A DNA stretch of 64,000 bases, from contig RHPI01000810.1 in assembly GCA_009103225.1 (NCBI GenBank), positions 683,450 through 747,449 on the forward strand, written 5' to 3'. The translations under genes and the position numbers were made by a program. This DNA comes from Chlorokybus atmophyticus (lineage: Eukaryota; Streptophyta; Chlorokybophyceae; Chlorokybales; Chlorokybaceae). Shown one piece after another: positions 34,801 through 46,300 of this stretch; position 1 is the first letter of the stretch; every line of letters starts with the position of its first letter. The notes under the pieces are model-generated. The model ran no database searches. It worked only from the letters and a program-made list of their open reading frames with translations, and was not told the origin of the DNA.

Positions 34801-36308
34801 CATCAGCGGGGAACGGCTTGGAGAATGCGTGGATCTCATACTCTCATTGCAGGTGTGATTGCTTCCCCAAAGCAGCCAGTGTGCAATGTTTCACACTCAG
34901 TGCATGTGGACGAATGGCTGAATCGGTGTATCCACAGAACAGCTGTGGTGGCTGGGCCACGTACGAGCTTGCTCGCTCGTATGCGTGGCTCGAGCACATC
35001 AATCCAAGTGAGACATTTGGTGACATCATGATCGACTACCCTTGCGTGGAGTGCACTTCCGCGTGCGTGACAGCACTCGTCGCTTTTCAGGTGAGCGTAC
35101 GGACAGATTGCCGCTGGCAGTCGTTCATTTATGCACTGCTGGTTTGATCGCGACTTGTGATATGTGGTGCCTACATCCAGGCACAGCACCCTAATCACAG
35201 ACCAGACGACATCAAGCAAGCACTTGCTGCGGGTATGACACTGTACTACTTGCTTTGAGTCGACAATTATGACAAACGCATCAATCCTTACTTTTGGTGC
35301 CCAACAAAGAATTCGTTCCTACAACGCACCCGTTGAATCGAGTGTACTGGTTTCTTACATGCTCTTGGTATCTTGGTAGTGCAAGGACCCTCACTTGTGT
35401 GGGCAGGTGTGAAGTTCGTCAAGTCGGTGCAGCGTCCAGACGGATCTTGGTACGGCAGCTGGGGGGTTTGTTTCACGTACGGCACGTGGTTCGGGCTCAC
35501 GGCGCTGGCGGCCGCCGGCTATTCGTACGAGACGTCTGAAAGAGTCAAGGCAGCTGTTTTCTTCCTCCTGTCGAAACAATTGCCGGATGGGGGTTGGGGT
35601 GAGAGCTACCTTTCCTGTCAGGACAAGGTGCGTACGCATTCAACAACCTAGATATGTGGTATGATCCCTACAACACAAGTTGTAATAAGCTGCGTGCATC
35701 ACACGAAGACAGCTGTTTGTGCTCACGGTCAAGGAGCCGTGTTACTCTCGTGGCTTTTGTTGGGGTGTGTATGCTGGTAATGGCAGTGTTTTTGTGCTGC
35801 ACATGATGCGTGACACTCACATCCGCAGGTGTACACCCATACGCATGACAACCAATCCCATTGCGTCATGACTTCCTGGGCGATGCTTGCGTTGATGAGC
35901 ACAGGTAACAGCCACACACCGCAAGACAGTTGTCAACACACGCTGCTGTTGATTTGCATGGTGACCAGGCAGCTTTGCTATGTCAGTGTCTCAATGAACG
36001 ATGTTGAGTTTGATGTCATAACAGGTCAGGCTCAACGTGACGCAGAGCCACTAACAAGGGCTGCCAAGTTCTTACTGCGCTCACAGCAGCCAGATGGCGA
36101 GTTTCCACAGCAGGTTGGCGTGTAGCAGCCATATTGTTCTGCGCTGGGACTTCAATAGGTTGTTTGGGAGGCGCTAACTGTGCTTGTTGTCCAGGCTATC
36201 AGCGGGGTGTTCAACCGCAACTGCATGATCACATACATCAATTACCGCAATATTTTTCCAATTTGGGCTCTGGGACAGTACCGCACAGAAGTGCTGTTAG
36301 CATCGTAA
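31862..36308 (+). CDS. CAS1: Cycloartenol synthase (oxidosqualene cyclase)
   Basis: Cyclises 2,3-oxidosqualene to cycloartenol, the first committed step of phytosterol synthesis at the ER. Exons: 31862-32049, 32478-32616, 32687-32842, 32970-33108, 33176-33284, 33366-33491, 33580-33727, 33795-33908, 33979-34134, 34211-34339, 34548-34670, 34754-34852, 34938-35090, 35181-35232, 35407-35627, 35829-35904, 36025-36113, 36195-36308; about 776 residues, near the usual 757. The product fingerprint is the cycloartenol type. Tyr in GYNGSQ (about 427), His and Ile in HGWPISD (about 496 and 500) match Arabidopsis CAS1 Y410, H477 and I481, whereas lanosterol synthases differ there. The catalytic acid motif reads DCSAE (Asp about 502) instead of the usual DCTAE. 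QW repeats are visible ([28 protein letters not shown]). Intron 1 uses a GC donor. Confidence 0.96.
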
Positions 36309-36777
36309 CCTCCAGTTCAAATGGACACCTAATGCAACTGGCAACAAGTGATCATCATGACTGTCATGAGTGCTTTTGACAATCTACCAGCCTGCAGCCT
36401 GGTGTGTAGAGCTGCTGTGTAAAATAATGCTGAAGCAGCAGAAGTCTGGATCAAGGAGTCAATTGTGTGCCGAGCCAGTGCCTGTTGCTTCAAGCACTGC
36501 GGGTGCTGAACCAGCTACTGCACAACGCGTTGTGCAATTTAAAGAATAGCGCATTCTGTTACAAGAGTGACAGAAAAACAAAGGCAGGGGTGCAGATGAC
36601 TGTACTTCAAGGCACTATACTGACTAATCCTTGTGCCGTAATCCCCATCTAGTAGAGATTCTGTTAACTTCTTCATCAGTAGAGGTGAGCAAACCACTAT
36701 GCTCAAGCTCACCTCACCTCACTTTACTATAGCACGCAAGCACATGTGCATGATATGCGAGGCTGAGACCTTACCCT
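36309..36777. other. Convergent intergenic region
   Basis: About 470 bp between the stops of cycloartenol synthase and the DHHC gene. It contains a short inverted repeat, AGGTGAGC...GCTCACCT, near 36683-36714. No gene is seen. Confidence 0.55.
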
Positions 36778-39700
36778 CTACCAACAGCTATAGTACTGAT
36801 TCTCCCATAGCGTTGGCATGGTTGCCCTTCGCGTCATATCTGTTGAGGTTGGCATGCTGTACATAGGAAGCTTCCCAGGCGTTGTGGACAACAGGTCTCG
36901 TAGGTTGTTCAACACGCCGTGGTTGAATGGAGCAACATTTGATGGTGCATTTCTGCGGACGGTTCACTTCACTGATATGCAGCAAAAGAAAAAAACATCG
37001 CTTGCGCAGATTCGTCAAGCCACAGTATAAAGATGCAAGTGACATTTTCCTAAGATGTTTGATGTCGGGATATGCATCATTGGAAACAAGTGACAGCAGG
37101 ATGTAAGTAACAGAACAAATGTACTGCGCATACCTCAGATAACTGATGGAAGGGCCGCTTGTCACTTCCCAGGTTGTTTGATTGCTCAAAGCCAGGTAAC
37201 TGCATGCACGGAAGATTGTTGTCAACACCAAGTATGACCAGTCCCCATGTCTCAATGAATATATCTTGTGGTTGGAAAACGGGTTTGTCATGGCGATTGT
37301 CTGTAGTCCCATGGCTAGCAGCCAGTTGACTACCTGTGAAAAAGCCAGAGACCGGCTACAAACAGCCATGCGATGCTAGCGAATATGCCGGCGCAAATGG
37401 CCAGGAGTCTGGTGCTTAACCTGCAGGCACCATACAAGTCATGAGTTAAGCCTTTCAGCTGGCTTGTTACACACAGTATTGCACTTGACTGCTCGAACGA
37501 GTAAGAGCGTGACACGCAAACTCAATGCCAACTGGTTGGGTACCAGAAGCTGCGGGCAGGCTTTGGGTTGGTGATGGAAAACGTGATGAGGATCAGCTGT
37601 AAGCCCAACACAGTATGCAGCAGGAGATACAACCTGCCACCATGCCCATGGTTAGCAGCATCAATCACACGCAAAACCCAGCTTGGCGCACGCACTATTG
37701 GATACAGCAATCAGTCACCCTTGTGAAACCCCTTACCAAAACTTTGCATGATTTCGTTGCCCAACGCATGCGCCAAGCCAGAAACAGTGGTGATCAAACC
37801 GCAGCACGCACAAATCGCAGTCGTGGCAATGCTTTGCGCGCAGAGGCTGCCGCAGAAGAATGTCAATCAACACCAATTAACACCAAGTCAGCTGCTTAGG
37901 TTTGCATTGCCAAGGCAGGTTTCCCAGGTTGATATGGAACCACGCCAACCAAGCAAGAATCTCGCAAGTACAGGCTTTTTACACAATGCAGACATATTGC
38001 TGTGTGTACTCACTTGCCATAGCCGACAGTAAGGACACCGTCGCCCAGTGCTGCGCCAAGGAAAGCAACCAACACTTAATGGCAATCCATGACAACAAAG
38101 CTGCTAAGATGTACACAGTAAACCCACCTGGACTCGTTTCTTCTCCACGGCGACTCGCTGACTGGATGCACAGCACCACTGCGGACAACACGCTTGTTAA
38201 AGTTGATATTGCAAGTGTATGAGGGTCTATAGCACTGCCTTGCGCAGCAGCAGTGATGAATGCAAACCTTGCAGGCTTAGGACTGAGTGGGGAGTCCATA
38301 GAGCACACGGGGTCTGTGCCGCTCTCAGCATCAAAAGACAGAGGAGTGCCTTTGTTCTCTCGCCGTCGAGGAGACAACACCTGCCCACATCACAGAGACA
38401 AGCACCAAATAGTTCAATTACCATTCACAAGGAAGATTGCATTCCACCAGTGCCTGCCACTAGTATTATAATCGACAGAGGCGGTGGTGTACTGTGTTCC
38501 TTCCGCGCCCTGTACTACCTACATGAACATCGCTTAACTTGTGGACAATGTGCACACTGTCAGATAAGTGATGCACAGTCGTAAACTGCTGCCACGGTAC
38601 ATGACAAGCTCGTTGTGAAACGCAACCGCGATTGCAAACATACCCACATCATCTAGCTGCCCTTGCCTTCTGCTGCTGCGCAACAAGCTCATTGCTCAAG
38701 GACCTCGCAAGCTGTCCGTACAGCACGCCTTGACTCCTGTGCCACAACACGCACCAGCAAGGCAATTTATTAGCTGTTTGTGTCACTTCTATACCGATGA
38801 GGAAGTGGCACAAACAGCTGTGTTTTACAACCTAGCATCGATTTCTGCTGAGTTCATGCCATGACAATCAGGGCGTTCTTTGTGACTAAGCCGTTAGCTC
38901 ACCTTGCCAAGAGTCCCTCTGTCTCAGAGCCTTTCTCGCGGCCTGACAATGATTCAGGCGACATGTCATCCATAATATACCTAGTTGAGCGAGTGCAAAC
39001 ACGACCATAAGTGATTCATACGCAGCATCTGTTCTCTCTTGCCATTCCACACTTGCAGCAAGCATGTGCTTGCAACCCACACACGCAGAAATTCAGCACA
39101 ATGCAGGTTGCCTACTATGCTTCGCCTCGAACGTTGCACCTCTTACCCTGGGTCTGCTAGCGCGGTGTAGAAGTACTGCGCCATAGTGGCAACAAACACG
39201 GTGCAGAGCGCTACAATCGGCCTACATGAAACAATCAATCGCGTTAAACATGCATGGGACACTGCTATATGTAGATTATTTGTAAGAGTCAATATGCTTG
39301 TGCAACATTCTCTTTCGCAGCAAACCTTACCACGCTCTGCCGGCACGCCACCATCGCACCACGTCCGACTCAGTAAAGCAGGCCAGAATGATGTACAGTA
39401 GATGTAATGACACAAAGACTGCTCGGGCGCCAAGCTTCGCCCTTCTCAACGCTGCAGTACACATCCGCAAGCAATTCACAGGGCAGATCTGTAGCCTTGT
39501 TCAGTTAAGGCAGCCTGCATTATGCTTGAAAGGCTTGCCATTGCTGCTGACTGCAACAACTTCAACCTGGATTGAAGCACATAGTACAGATGGACGAAGA
39601 ATATTAAACCCTAACCTTGCTGGCGCAGCTGTGGGGAGCCCTGCGCCGAGGGTTGGAGCGGGAGCAGCGCCGGCTGCAGGAGGGCGGCGCGGGAGGAGCG

Positions 39701-39817
39701 CAGCAGGCACAAGAGCATGTGCTGAAAGCGCCCGCGGCGCACCTCCCCACCTCCGCCTCCTGCTCCTCCTCCACCCACTCCCCCGCCTCCACCTTCGCCG
39801 CAGCTCCACCACGCCAT
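36778..39817 (-). CDS. DHHC-type protein S-acyltransferase (palmitoyltransferase)
   Basis: Transfers palmitate to Cys of target proteins on endomembranes. Exons (minus): 39817-39616, 39418-39331, 39221-39147, 38980-38903, 38736-38667, 38380-38268, 38050-38014, 37846-37737, 37633-37544, 37420-37334, 37199-37134, 36952-36778; about 396 residues, all phases join. Two N-terminal membrane segments ([33 protein letters not shown] ending ADPGY) precede a hydrophilic loop. The zinc-binding Cys-rich domain starts with CPYCRLWQ in a 37-nt exon and continues [13 protein letters not shown], then [20 protein letters not shown] with the catalytic DHHC. Two more membrane segments follow ([37 protein letters not shown]). 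[12 protein letters not shown] is the TTxE-type motif, and [15 protein letters not shown] matches the family C-terminus. Intron 5 has a GC donor. The first exon, Gly-rich, is the least certain. Confidence 0.92.
38772..38819. repeat. 18-bp stem-loop inside a DHHC-gene intron
   Basis: Arms 38772-38789 and 38802-38819 pair over 18 bp with a single mismatch that becomes a G.U wobble in RNA read from the + strand. The loop is 12 nt. It lies in the intron between exons 4 and 5 of the minus-strand DHHC gene. Confidence 0.8.
39606..39615 (+). promoter_or_regulatory. Telo-box (AAACCCTAAC) abutting first splice donor of the DHHC gene
   Basis: AAACCCTAAC ends exactly where exon 1 of the minus-strand DHHC gene ends at 39616, so on the transcript strand the intron begins GTTAGGGTTT. 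It may act as an intronic promoter element or be the donor itself by coincidence. Confidence 0.45.
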
Positions 39818-40960
39818 GCCTGCAACTGTGACACACAGGCGCAGGCGCCCCCCTCCTCATGGACTGCTGCTGTGCCTGCCGGAGAGGAAGTCCTCTGTCT
39901 TCGCCACTTTAGAAACGCCTGAAGTCCACTTTTGAAACGCCTGAAAACGCATGTGACTTGACCGTGTCAAGCCTCGAGTGAGCCCCTTCTTCGATTATGC
40001 CCCTTGTTGACATTTTAATGCACCCACTGTGCAGCATGTCAATCGTGCGCAGTTGTAGTCACAATGTGACTTGCATTACGGATTTCTGAAGTTAGGTGGC
40101 AGGCTGTGTTAATGAATTACTACAACTTGACACTCTCATTTGCCATCTTGCTCCAGCAATGATGGATATAAAGGCATTGCAATGCCCTTGTTCCATAATT
40201 CGCATGAAAACTTTATGCAGGCTCACGGCTTTTAAGCGTGAGTGTGGTAGGAGTTCATACACGCATTACTCATGCGACACATTGACTTCTAGCCCAATAA
40301 TATTCACAAGCTGTGCTTCATTGACTTAAACTTAAACTCTAATTGACAGCCTGCAGCATGGTAGAGAAAGTTACGGAGTGCACAGATAGTATGTTACTTT
40401 ATAATAGAATTAGCCTGCACGGCACGCGCAAGCAAAAAGAGTGGTTACAAGCGTGAATAAACAAGCATCATGCACAACGACGATTAATCTGCTTGGCTCG
40501 GCTTTAATGCAATCGTTTTGCATTTCACTCATGTGTATTTCTCACCAATAGGGGTGTATCCGCTAATTTATGACCCAAATGTAATAAACCCAACATTAAA
40601 AATGTATCATGACACATTTTACTATGTATGATATCACACTACCCGAACTGCTGCCTATCATGTGATAGACACTGAATACACGTCATTAAGTCATACGCAC
40701 GGGTTGTAAAACCGAGTAGATAGAGGCAAAGAGCCAACGGGATGCGGCGATGGTGGTACTGCCGGAGGGAGAGTGGGACATGGAATTGGTCTATTGTTGC
40801 TGGTATTAACTGCACCGCACCAATGATCAGAAGTTATCACGACTGATCGACTAGCTAGCACACTGTGCAACTTGCTGCATGGGAGATGTCATTGTTACTT
40901 GCACGGTGCAATTAACAATGACTTGACATGCATGAATACACGACCAACGGGGTGGGGAAG
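39818..40960. other. Gene-poor spacer upstream of the DHHC gene
   Basis: Presumed promoter of the DHHC gene followed by AT-richer DNA. GAAACGCCTGAA occurs twice in tandem near 39909-39942. The open frame at 39617-39922 is antisense to the DHHC first exon. No gene is recognised. Confidence 0.45.
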
Positions 40961-40961
40961 C

Positions 40962-41082
40962 TATAAATTCGGTGTTGTATAACTTGTACAGCACTTGTGG
41001 TTGTGCCTATAGGTGACTCATCACCTAGGCACCCAACTTTGAATGTTGGGTGAGGTATGTGACACTTGCTATGTAGCAAGTG
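40962..41082 (+). other. TATA-like box followed by three consecutive hairpins (candidate structured RNA)
   Basis: TATAAA at 40962-40967 is followed by three separate stem-loops. Stem 1: 41005-41016 with 41021-41030 (two-base bulge, loop CTCA). Stem 2: CACCCAAC 41030-41037 with 41045-41052, perfect. Stem 3: CACTTGCT 41063-41070 with 41075-41082, perfect, loop ATGT. Stem 1 begins 38 bp after the TATAAA start, a plausible distance for a transcription start. No open reading frame follows. It does not match any RNA family I know. A folded transcript is an inference. Confidence 0.3.
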
Positions 41083-41926
41083 ATGATGCTTGGTGGTGCA
41101 ATAATGAACATGTGCTTACAATCTATTACATGTGATGTGATCACAATCATAATATTTTAATAAATATTGTAATGTTGTGTTGTATTAAACTTATACAAAT
41201 CCCATCGTACACACAAAAACTGTGTTAGCCGCAATTTGATTTTAAAAACGAAGCCACGTATTACTGTGCATTTTTTCAATTTTTGGGGCTAGCAAACTTC
41301 TCTTACATACAAGCACGAGCCATACACGCACACAAGCACACACCACAGTTAAATCACGCTACCAATAGCAAGACGGGCAGGGGCCAAGGCTATCTCAACA
41401 GTTGGTAAATGAATGCAAGCAAACACGCCTGCATAAACCTAGAGGTTTAATAGCAACGGCTTTCATGGCCCTCACCATGCGCTAGACCAAACCCTACTCC
41501 TTTGCCGCCGTCAATGATGTAGACCCCGTATTTTGGTTATAATGGCATGGTCTACAACAATCCAATTCCATTACCCTACGGCAGTCACATGTTGGCATTT
41601 CTGCTCATAAGGGATGCTAAGTTGATGGGTGTCATGATGAAACACCAATCCATGGCAATGCGTGCTGCCAGCAGATATGCGGCATACCTTGTTGCATACA
41701 CAAGCACTTGGAGTGCTCCCCGCGTTACCATGTCATGTTTGTCGGTATTGACTCAACTTGTATAGAAACATACCCATGCTAATAAACAACTCTTTTGAGT
41801 TTGGTAAAAAGTTGCCAACCTTGACATCGCCCTACATGCACGGTACCCCTCAATTGCAGGCCACACAACCGGTTGCACGCGCTGTGCACGTTACATCTTG
41901 CATACATCAGCACTGTCCATATACAG
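41083..41926. other. AT-rich spacer
   Basis: Contains AATATTT...AAATATT near 41151-41168 and an Sm-like AATTTTTGG at 41278-41286 without a surrounding snRNA. No gene recognised. Confidence 0.45.
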
Positions 41927-42056
41927 AGTGTAGTGTGCCAGGTAGTGAATGAACCCAGTGGTCAATCTTAAAATGGTGTTGTTGGTATGCGTTATGTAAA
42001 ATTTGCATGCTGCTGACGGTGCATGCCACTATGCATGTGCATTTTCGTTTCGCAAT
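41927..42056 (+). repeat. Direct repeat, copy 1
   Basis: About 130 bp closely matching 42690-42838. Shared blocks include GTGTAGTGTG, AATGGTGTTGTTGGT, CATGCTGCTGACGGTGCATG and CCACTATGCATGTGCATTTT. Confidence 0.8.
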
Positions 42057-42302
42057 GCTTACACATACTACGCCCTGGCAGTCCTTCAGGCCGTCTTGAG
42101 CCAGAGGCAAGCTGGGTTAGCCCACGCTTGTTGAGGTGTGCGCTTAGCTACCCTGTTGAGGCATAAGGAGGTTCCCTGAGTCCCTTGGGTTCGTTTGGTT
42201 GGTGATTGATTGTGACTGTTGGGTGCGAATAAGTTGCTCGACCGGGGGCACCATGCATGCAAAGATATGCGTATAGCATAGCTAGGCAGCACCCCGTTGG
42301 CC

Positions 42303-42494
42303 ATGCAGGCAGTGCTCGACCGGCAGCCACAACCTCGCCCTCACACCATGCAAGGAGCACCCGAGCAGGACTACTACCACGAAGTGCAGTACATGGGGAG
42401 CAGCGATGTCTGCCCGTGTCACCACGGTGGAGTACGCAGGGAGCGCGACGTGCTGTGCGCATGCATGCTGAGCGCCAATGGGCGCAAACCCTAA
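42303..42494 (+). CDS. Small unrecognised ORF between direct repeats
   Basis: A 63-codon frame from ATG 42303 to TAA 42494 in a GC-rich island between the two direct repeats. It contains GAPEQDYYHEVQYMGSSDV and a CPCHH element followed by Cys and Arg residues. I do not recognise it. Its stop codon lies inside a telo-box (42486-42495), which would also fit a first exon or 5' UTR of a gene running on the other strand. It may be non-coding. Confidence 0.2.
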   Translation: MQAVLDRQPQPRPHTMQGAPEQDYYHEVQYMGSSDVCPCHHGGVRRERDVLCACMLSANGRKP

Positions 42495-42495
42495 C
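42486..42495 (+). promoter_or_regulatory. Telo-box (AAACCCTAAC)
   Basis: Perfect AAACCCTAA core in the GC-rich island between the direct repeats. No confident neighbouring start codon is known, so it may mark an unmodelled transcription start. Confidence 0.4.
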
Positions 42496-42689
42496 GACGC
42501 AACCACAGCAGGGTGGATGGCGTATTTGTGGGTGGAGGCGGTGATGTGGGCGGCGGAGGAGGGGGAGTCCGTTGGCTATGCTGTTGCTGCTGCTGCCTCG
42601 GCAAAGACTGGGCCGCTAACCAATGGCCGTTGTGCAGGTGAACGCATGTGCATGTGCATGCTTGCATGGCTAACCGGGTAGTAGGGTGA

Positions 42690-42838
42690 GTGTAGTGTGT
42701 TAGGTAGTGGATTAACCCGGTGGTCAACCTTACAATGGTGTTGTTGGTGTGCCTTATGTCAGTCTGCATGCTGCTGACGGTGCATGCGTTATGTCAATCT
42801 GCATGCCACTATGCATGTGCATTTTCGTCTCGCATTGT
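42690..42838 (+). repeat. Direct repeat, copy 2
   Basis: Second copy of 41927-42056, about 763 bp downstream in the same orientation. It carries an extra internal duplication of about 19 bp (TTATGTCA.TCTGCATG occurs twice), absent from copy 1. Confidence 0.8.
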
Positions 42839-43367
42839 TTGTACATAATGCCACAATCACAATCAATTCCGTTTCTTATATATGGGTCTGGTGCCACCTT
42901 GGTTCCCTAAGCGTGCACTCACATTGGTTCAGACAAGTGACCCTCACACAAATGTCAATATGATCACAAGCCGCCAATTTTGCACACTTATTGCTACCAA
43001 GCGAGGTGCAAAATTGTAGTGAACACCATCCGCTACAAACCAACCTCCCTTGCACCTGTCGTGTCGACAAGAGGTAGGGGCCGGGGAGGGGGGGGCTCCT
43101 TTTTAGCCCCTGGTAGGAACTGAAGGCTGTTGCAATGAATCCATCAACTTGATCTAGATGAATAGCATTCTAGCATACCAGGTGATTCGTAATAAACATT
43201 GCTGACAAGCATGAACAACTGAAAAGGCACACTTAAACAACCATTGAGTGTAACGTAACGTCCATCAAGCTGACTTACCTATACTTACACTGCGAGTAAA
43301 CTGACAAGCGCTATCTCAAGCTTCTCTGCTCGCTCAGAACCAAGCCCGACCCGTTGCATGGGGCAAT
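42839..43367. other. 3' flank of the TRAF1-like gene
   Basis: Spacer with a nine-G run near 43088. It presumably contains the 3' UTR of the minus-strand MATH gene. No open frame of interest. Confidence 0.45.
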
Positions 43368-46300
43368 CTAATGGGTCCCGCGGCGCACGCTATCCTGCCC
43401 CATGCCTGGATTAGGCTGGCCAGGACTGCCATATGTACCCAGGGCCATGCTGTAGGAAACAGGGCCATTACCATTGCCCATGAGGCCACGCGAGCCCTCG
43501 TTGCTTTGGAAGCGTGCAAATTTTGCTTCCATACTGACCGCATTGCGCGCATGCATAGCGTGCGGCAGCATCCAATACGGCACCGCATTGCCATCAGCCG
43601 ACCTGCCCATCCCTTGCAGCTCAGGAGATACTTCCATCACGCCGTTCCCAGTCATGACAGCCCGAGGAACGCCTGCATGCCGACCCATGCCCATGCCGTT
43701 CTGCATCAGGTAAGGTGAACCAGCCAACATGGGCTGCGGCAGCATCCCGGGCATGCCGGGCATCTGTGCTCCTCCATACAAGTACTGTGCAGCCATGGGG
43801 TCTTCATCAAGCAAGTCATTGATCAGCGACAGATGCGGGAACTCATCCGGCAAGCCACTGCCGTCTGCACCAACTGGATGCTGACCTCGCTCTCTACGCC
43901 CGCGAAGCAAAGTGAACGGGGGAACAGGGGGCATGCCAGGATGCTCATGCCCCATGTGCACCATGTTCACAGAGCCAGGGTACATCTCTTTGCGGACTAC
44001 CTGCGGACCCACCATGGAGTCCAAAGAGCCATTCGGCATGCCCCCAAAATTGTTCCCTGGTTGGCTATCAAGAGGTGTCTCTGTGCCTGTAGGGGATGTA
44101 TTGCGTGCAGCGGGCGCAGGAGCGGTGGTTGCACGACCACTGGGGGTGCCATTGCCGGATGCAGTACGTATGATGCCAGCCGCAGCATTGCGGTATGATG
44201 GCTCTACTGAGGATGTGGAGCCAGCAGCACCTGTGGCAGACGAAGATCCAGATGCTGAAGCCGGAGTTTGAGGTCGCCCGCTTCCAGCCGTAACCACCAC
44301 AGTTGCTGCACCTCCAACAGAGCCAGGAGCTGCTTTTCCAGAACTGCTAGGTCTGTTCTGCGCTTTGCTGGTGGAAGATGGTGCAACTGCAGAAGGTGCA
44401 GAGGCTGCGCGACTGCTCTGGCTGGCATCTGTAGTAGCGCTTGAAGGGCTCTCCGGCCGTACTGTACGGCCATTTGTAGGCACAGATGGGGCTGCGGCAG
44501 AAGATGCTGATGACGTTCCGGAGCCACTGGAAAGGCTACGCGAGTGCGTGTGAATCTTGTTAAGAGTTGGGGGTTGACTGGAAGCAATGCCACTTGTGGG
44601 AGCAGATTCAGAAGCACCATCTTCCAGCTCCTGCGATTGCACCTCAGCTGTCTGAATCTCAGCGACCGGGCTTGCATTCTCCTCTGCTCGGCCAGAAGAA
44701 CATGCAGCTACATCCTCCGCATCAACCAATGAACTGGCCGCAATAGCCACTTCCAGCTGCTTCTGGATCTCTGTCACCTCATCCTCCTGCAGAACACGGC
44801 CAACCATTGTATGATGTGTGCACCAATACACGCACCGGTCTAAAGCACCGGCAACCAGGACAGGCACCAACTCTGAAGAATCTGCATAGCCGGTGGTGTG
44901 CTAACCTTCTCATTAAGGCGCTGTTCAAGCCATCGGACCTTGGCCTTCAGTTGGCGAATGTAAGCGCGCGTCTCTGCTGGTATGGTAGTCGGTGGCTCAG
45001 CTGGTCTATGTGCACTTGCCAAGTCGCTAGAGCTGCACAACACATCTGTTCGTCAAGGATGAAAGAACCTCTAATGCATGCATGTGTACCACGAGCTTTG
45101 TGCAGTATGCTGCCAAAGTAGTCTGTGACAAACGAAAACATACCCATTTTCAATGGGAGCTGCAGGCGCCGCGGGACGGTTTCCAGAAAACGACAGAGGA
45201 GAAGAGCAAGCAGATGTTGAACCTGCATGGCATGCACAGTGACAACCTTGCCTGGAAATAACATAGACAACCTGCTTCTGCAAATGCCTTCACAATACCT
45301 GATGACCGACCGTCCGCTTCATCAGCATCACCGTCACCGCCCTCACTTGACCCGGAGCCATCGCCGTTTGCCTGACTCTGGGTTTCAGCAGCAGAGGCGC
45401 CACCAGGGCCATCTGTTTCTGTATCTGCCTCACCCTCCAATCCAACATCTGCCCCCTCTCCCTCTCCGGCGCCGGCAAACACGGAAGGCTTTCTGGACTT
45501 CCGCTGCTGCTGCTGAGCCTTTTCCCGTGCTTTCTTGTCTAACCTCAACAGTCGCTGCCGCTCGCGCTCTTCTTGTTCCATCATTCGCTGTTTCTCTTCT
45601 TGCTTGGCTAAGCGCTCCTCAGCCTCACGCTCCTTGCGATCTTTGCGGCGCTGCTTGGCCTACCAACAAATGATATCCGCGTTACACTCAAATGAATGCA
45701 TGACAACAATTGCTAATCCAACAGAAACATACCAGCTTCTTTTTGGAACGCTTGTGATCCTGCACACCACGCTGTACTGTCTTTTCAGACTCCGCTTTTT
45801 CTGCTTCTTCCTCCTCACGGATCAAAGCCTCCTGGCGTTTGAGTGCCACACTTTCTCGATACGCAGTCTCAAGGTTATTGCAGAAAAGATGCGCAAGCAC
45901 AAACATCTCGACAGTTCGCCGTCCCAGCTCTGCAAGCCATTGCTCATCACGCTCCATTGAATCTCGACCATTTTCATCAGGTGGTAATCCATCATCCTGT
46001 TGGCACATGGCATGTTGGGCGGATGCACACAGTAGCGAGCATCACATCAGAAGAAAACAAGTTGCTGCTCTGGCTAACGGCGTTCAGCGAGTTGCGTACC
46101 TTGACACGTGAACCCCCATAATGGCCACCTGCATTTGCGCTGCCAGGACGCGACGCAGGGAGTACATCGGTTGCTGCACGCTCCAAGGTACCCAACACGT
46201 CGCCACCTAAGTAAAAGTAATCTTGCTGCAGGCATACAGGAGCCTCAGGACAATCGCCTGCTAAGTCCAATGCCCGGTAGCCGCTGTACAGTGCATCCAT

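Noticed and set aside
37979-38380. A longer DHHC exon reading past 38268
   Set aside because: Reading through misses the CPYC zinc ligands. Splicing at 38268 to 38050 restores the family sequence in phase.
39617-39922. Plus-strand frame with a coiled-coil-like start ([20 protein letters not shown])
   Set aside because: It is antisense to the first DHHC exon and has no ATG start. The minus-strand exon joins the rest of a clear gene in phase.
41278-41286. Sm-site-like AATTTTTGG suggesting a spliceosomal snRNA
   Set aside because: The surrounding sequence does not match U1, U2, U4 or U5 and no snRNA promoter element is seen.
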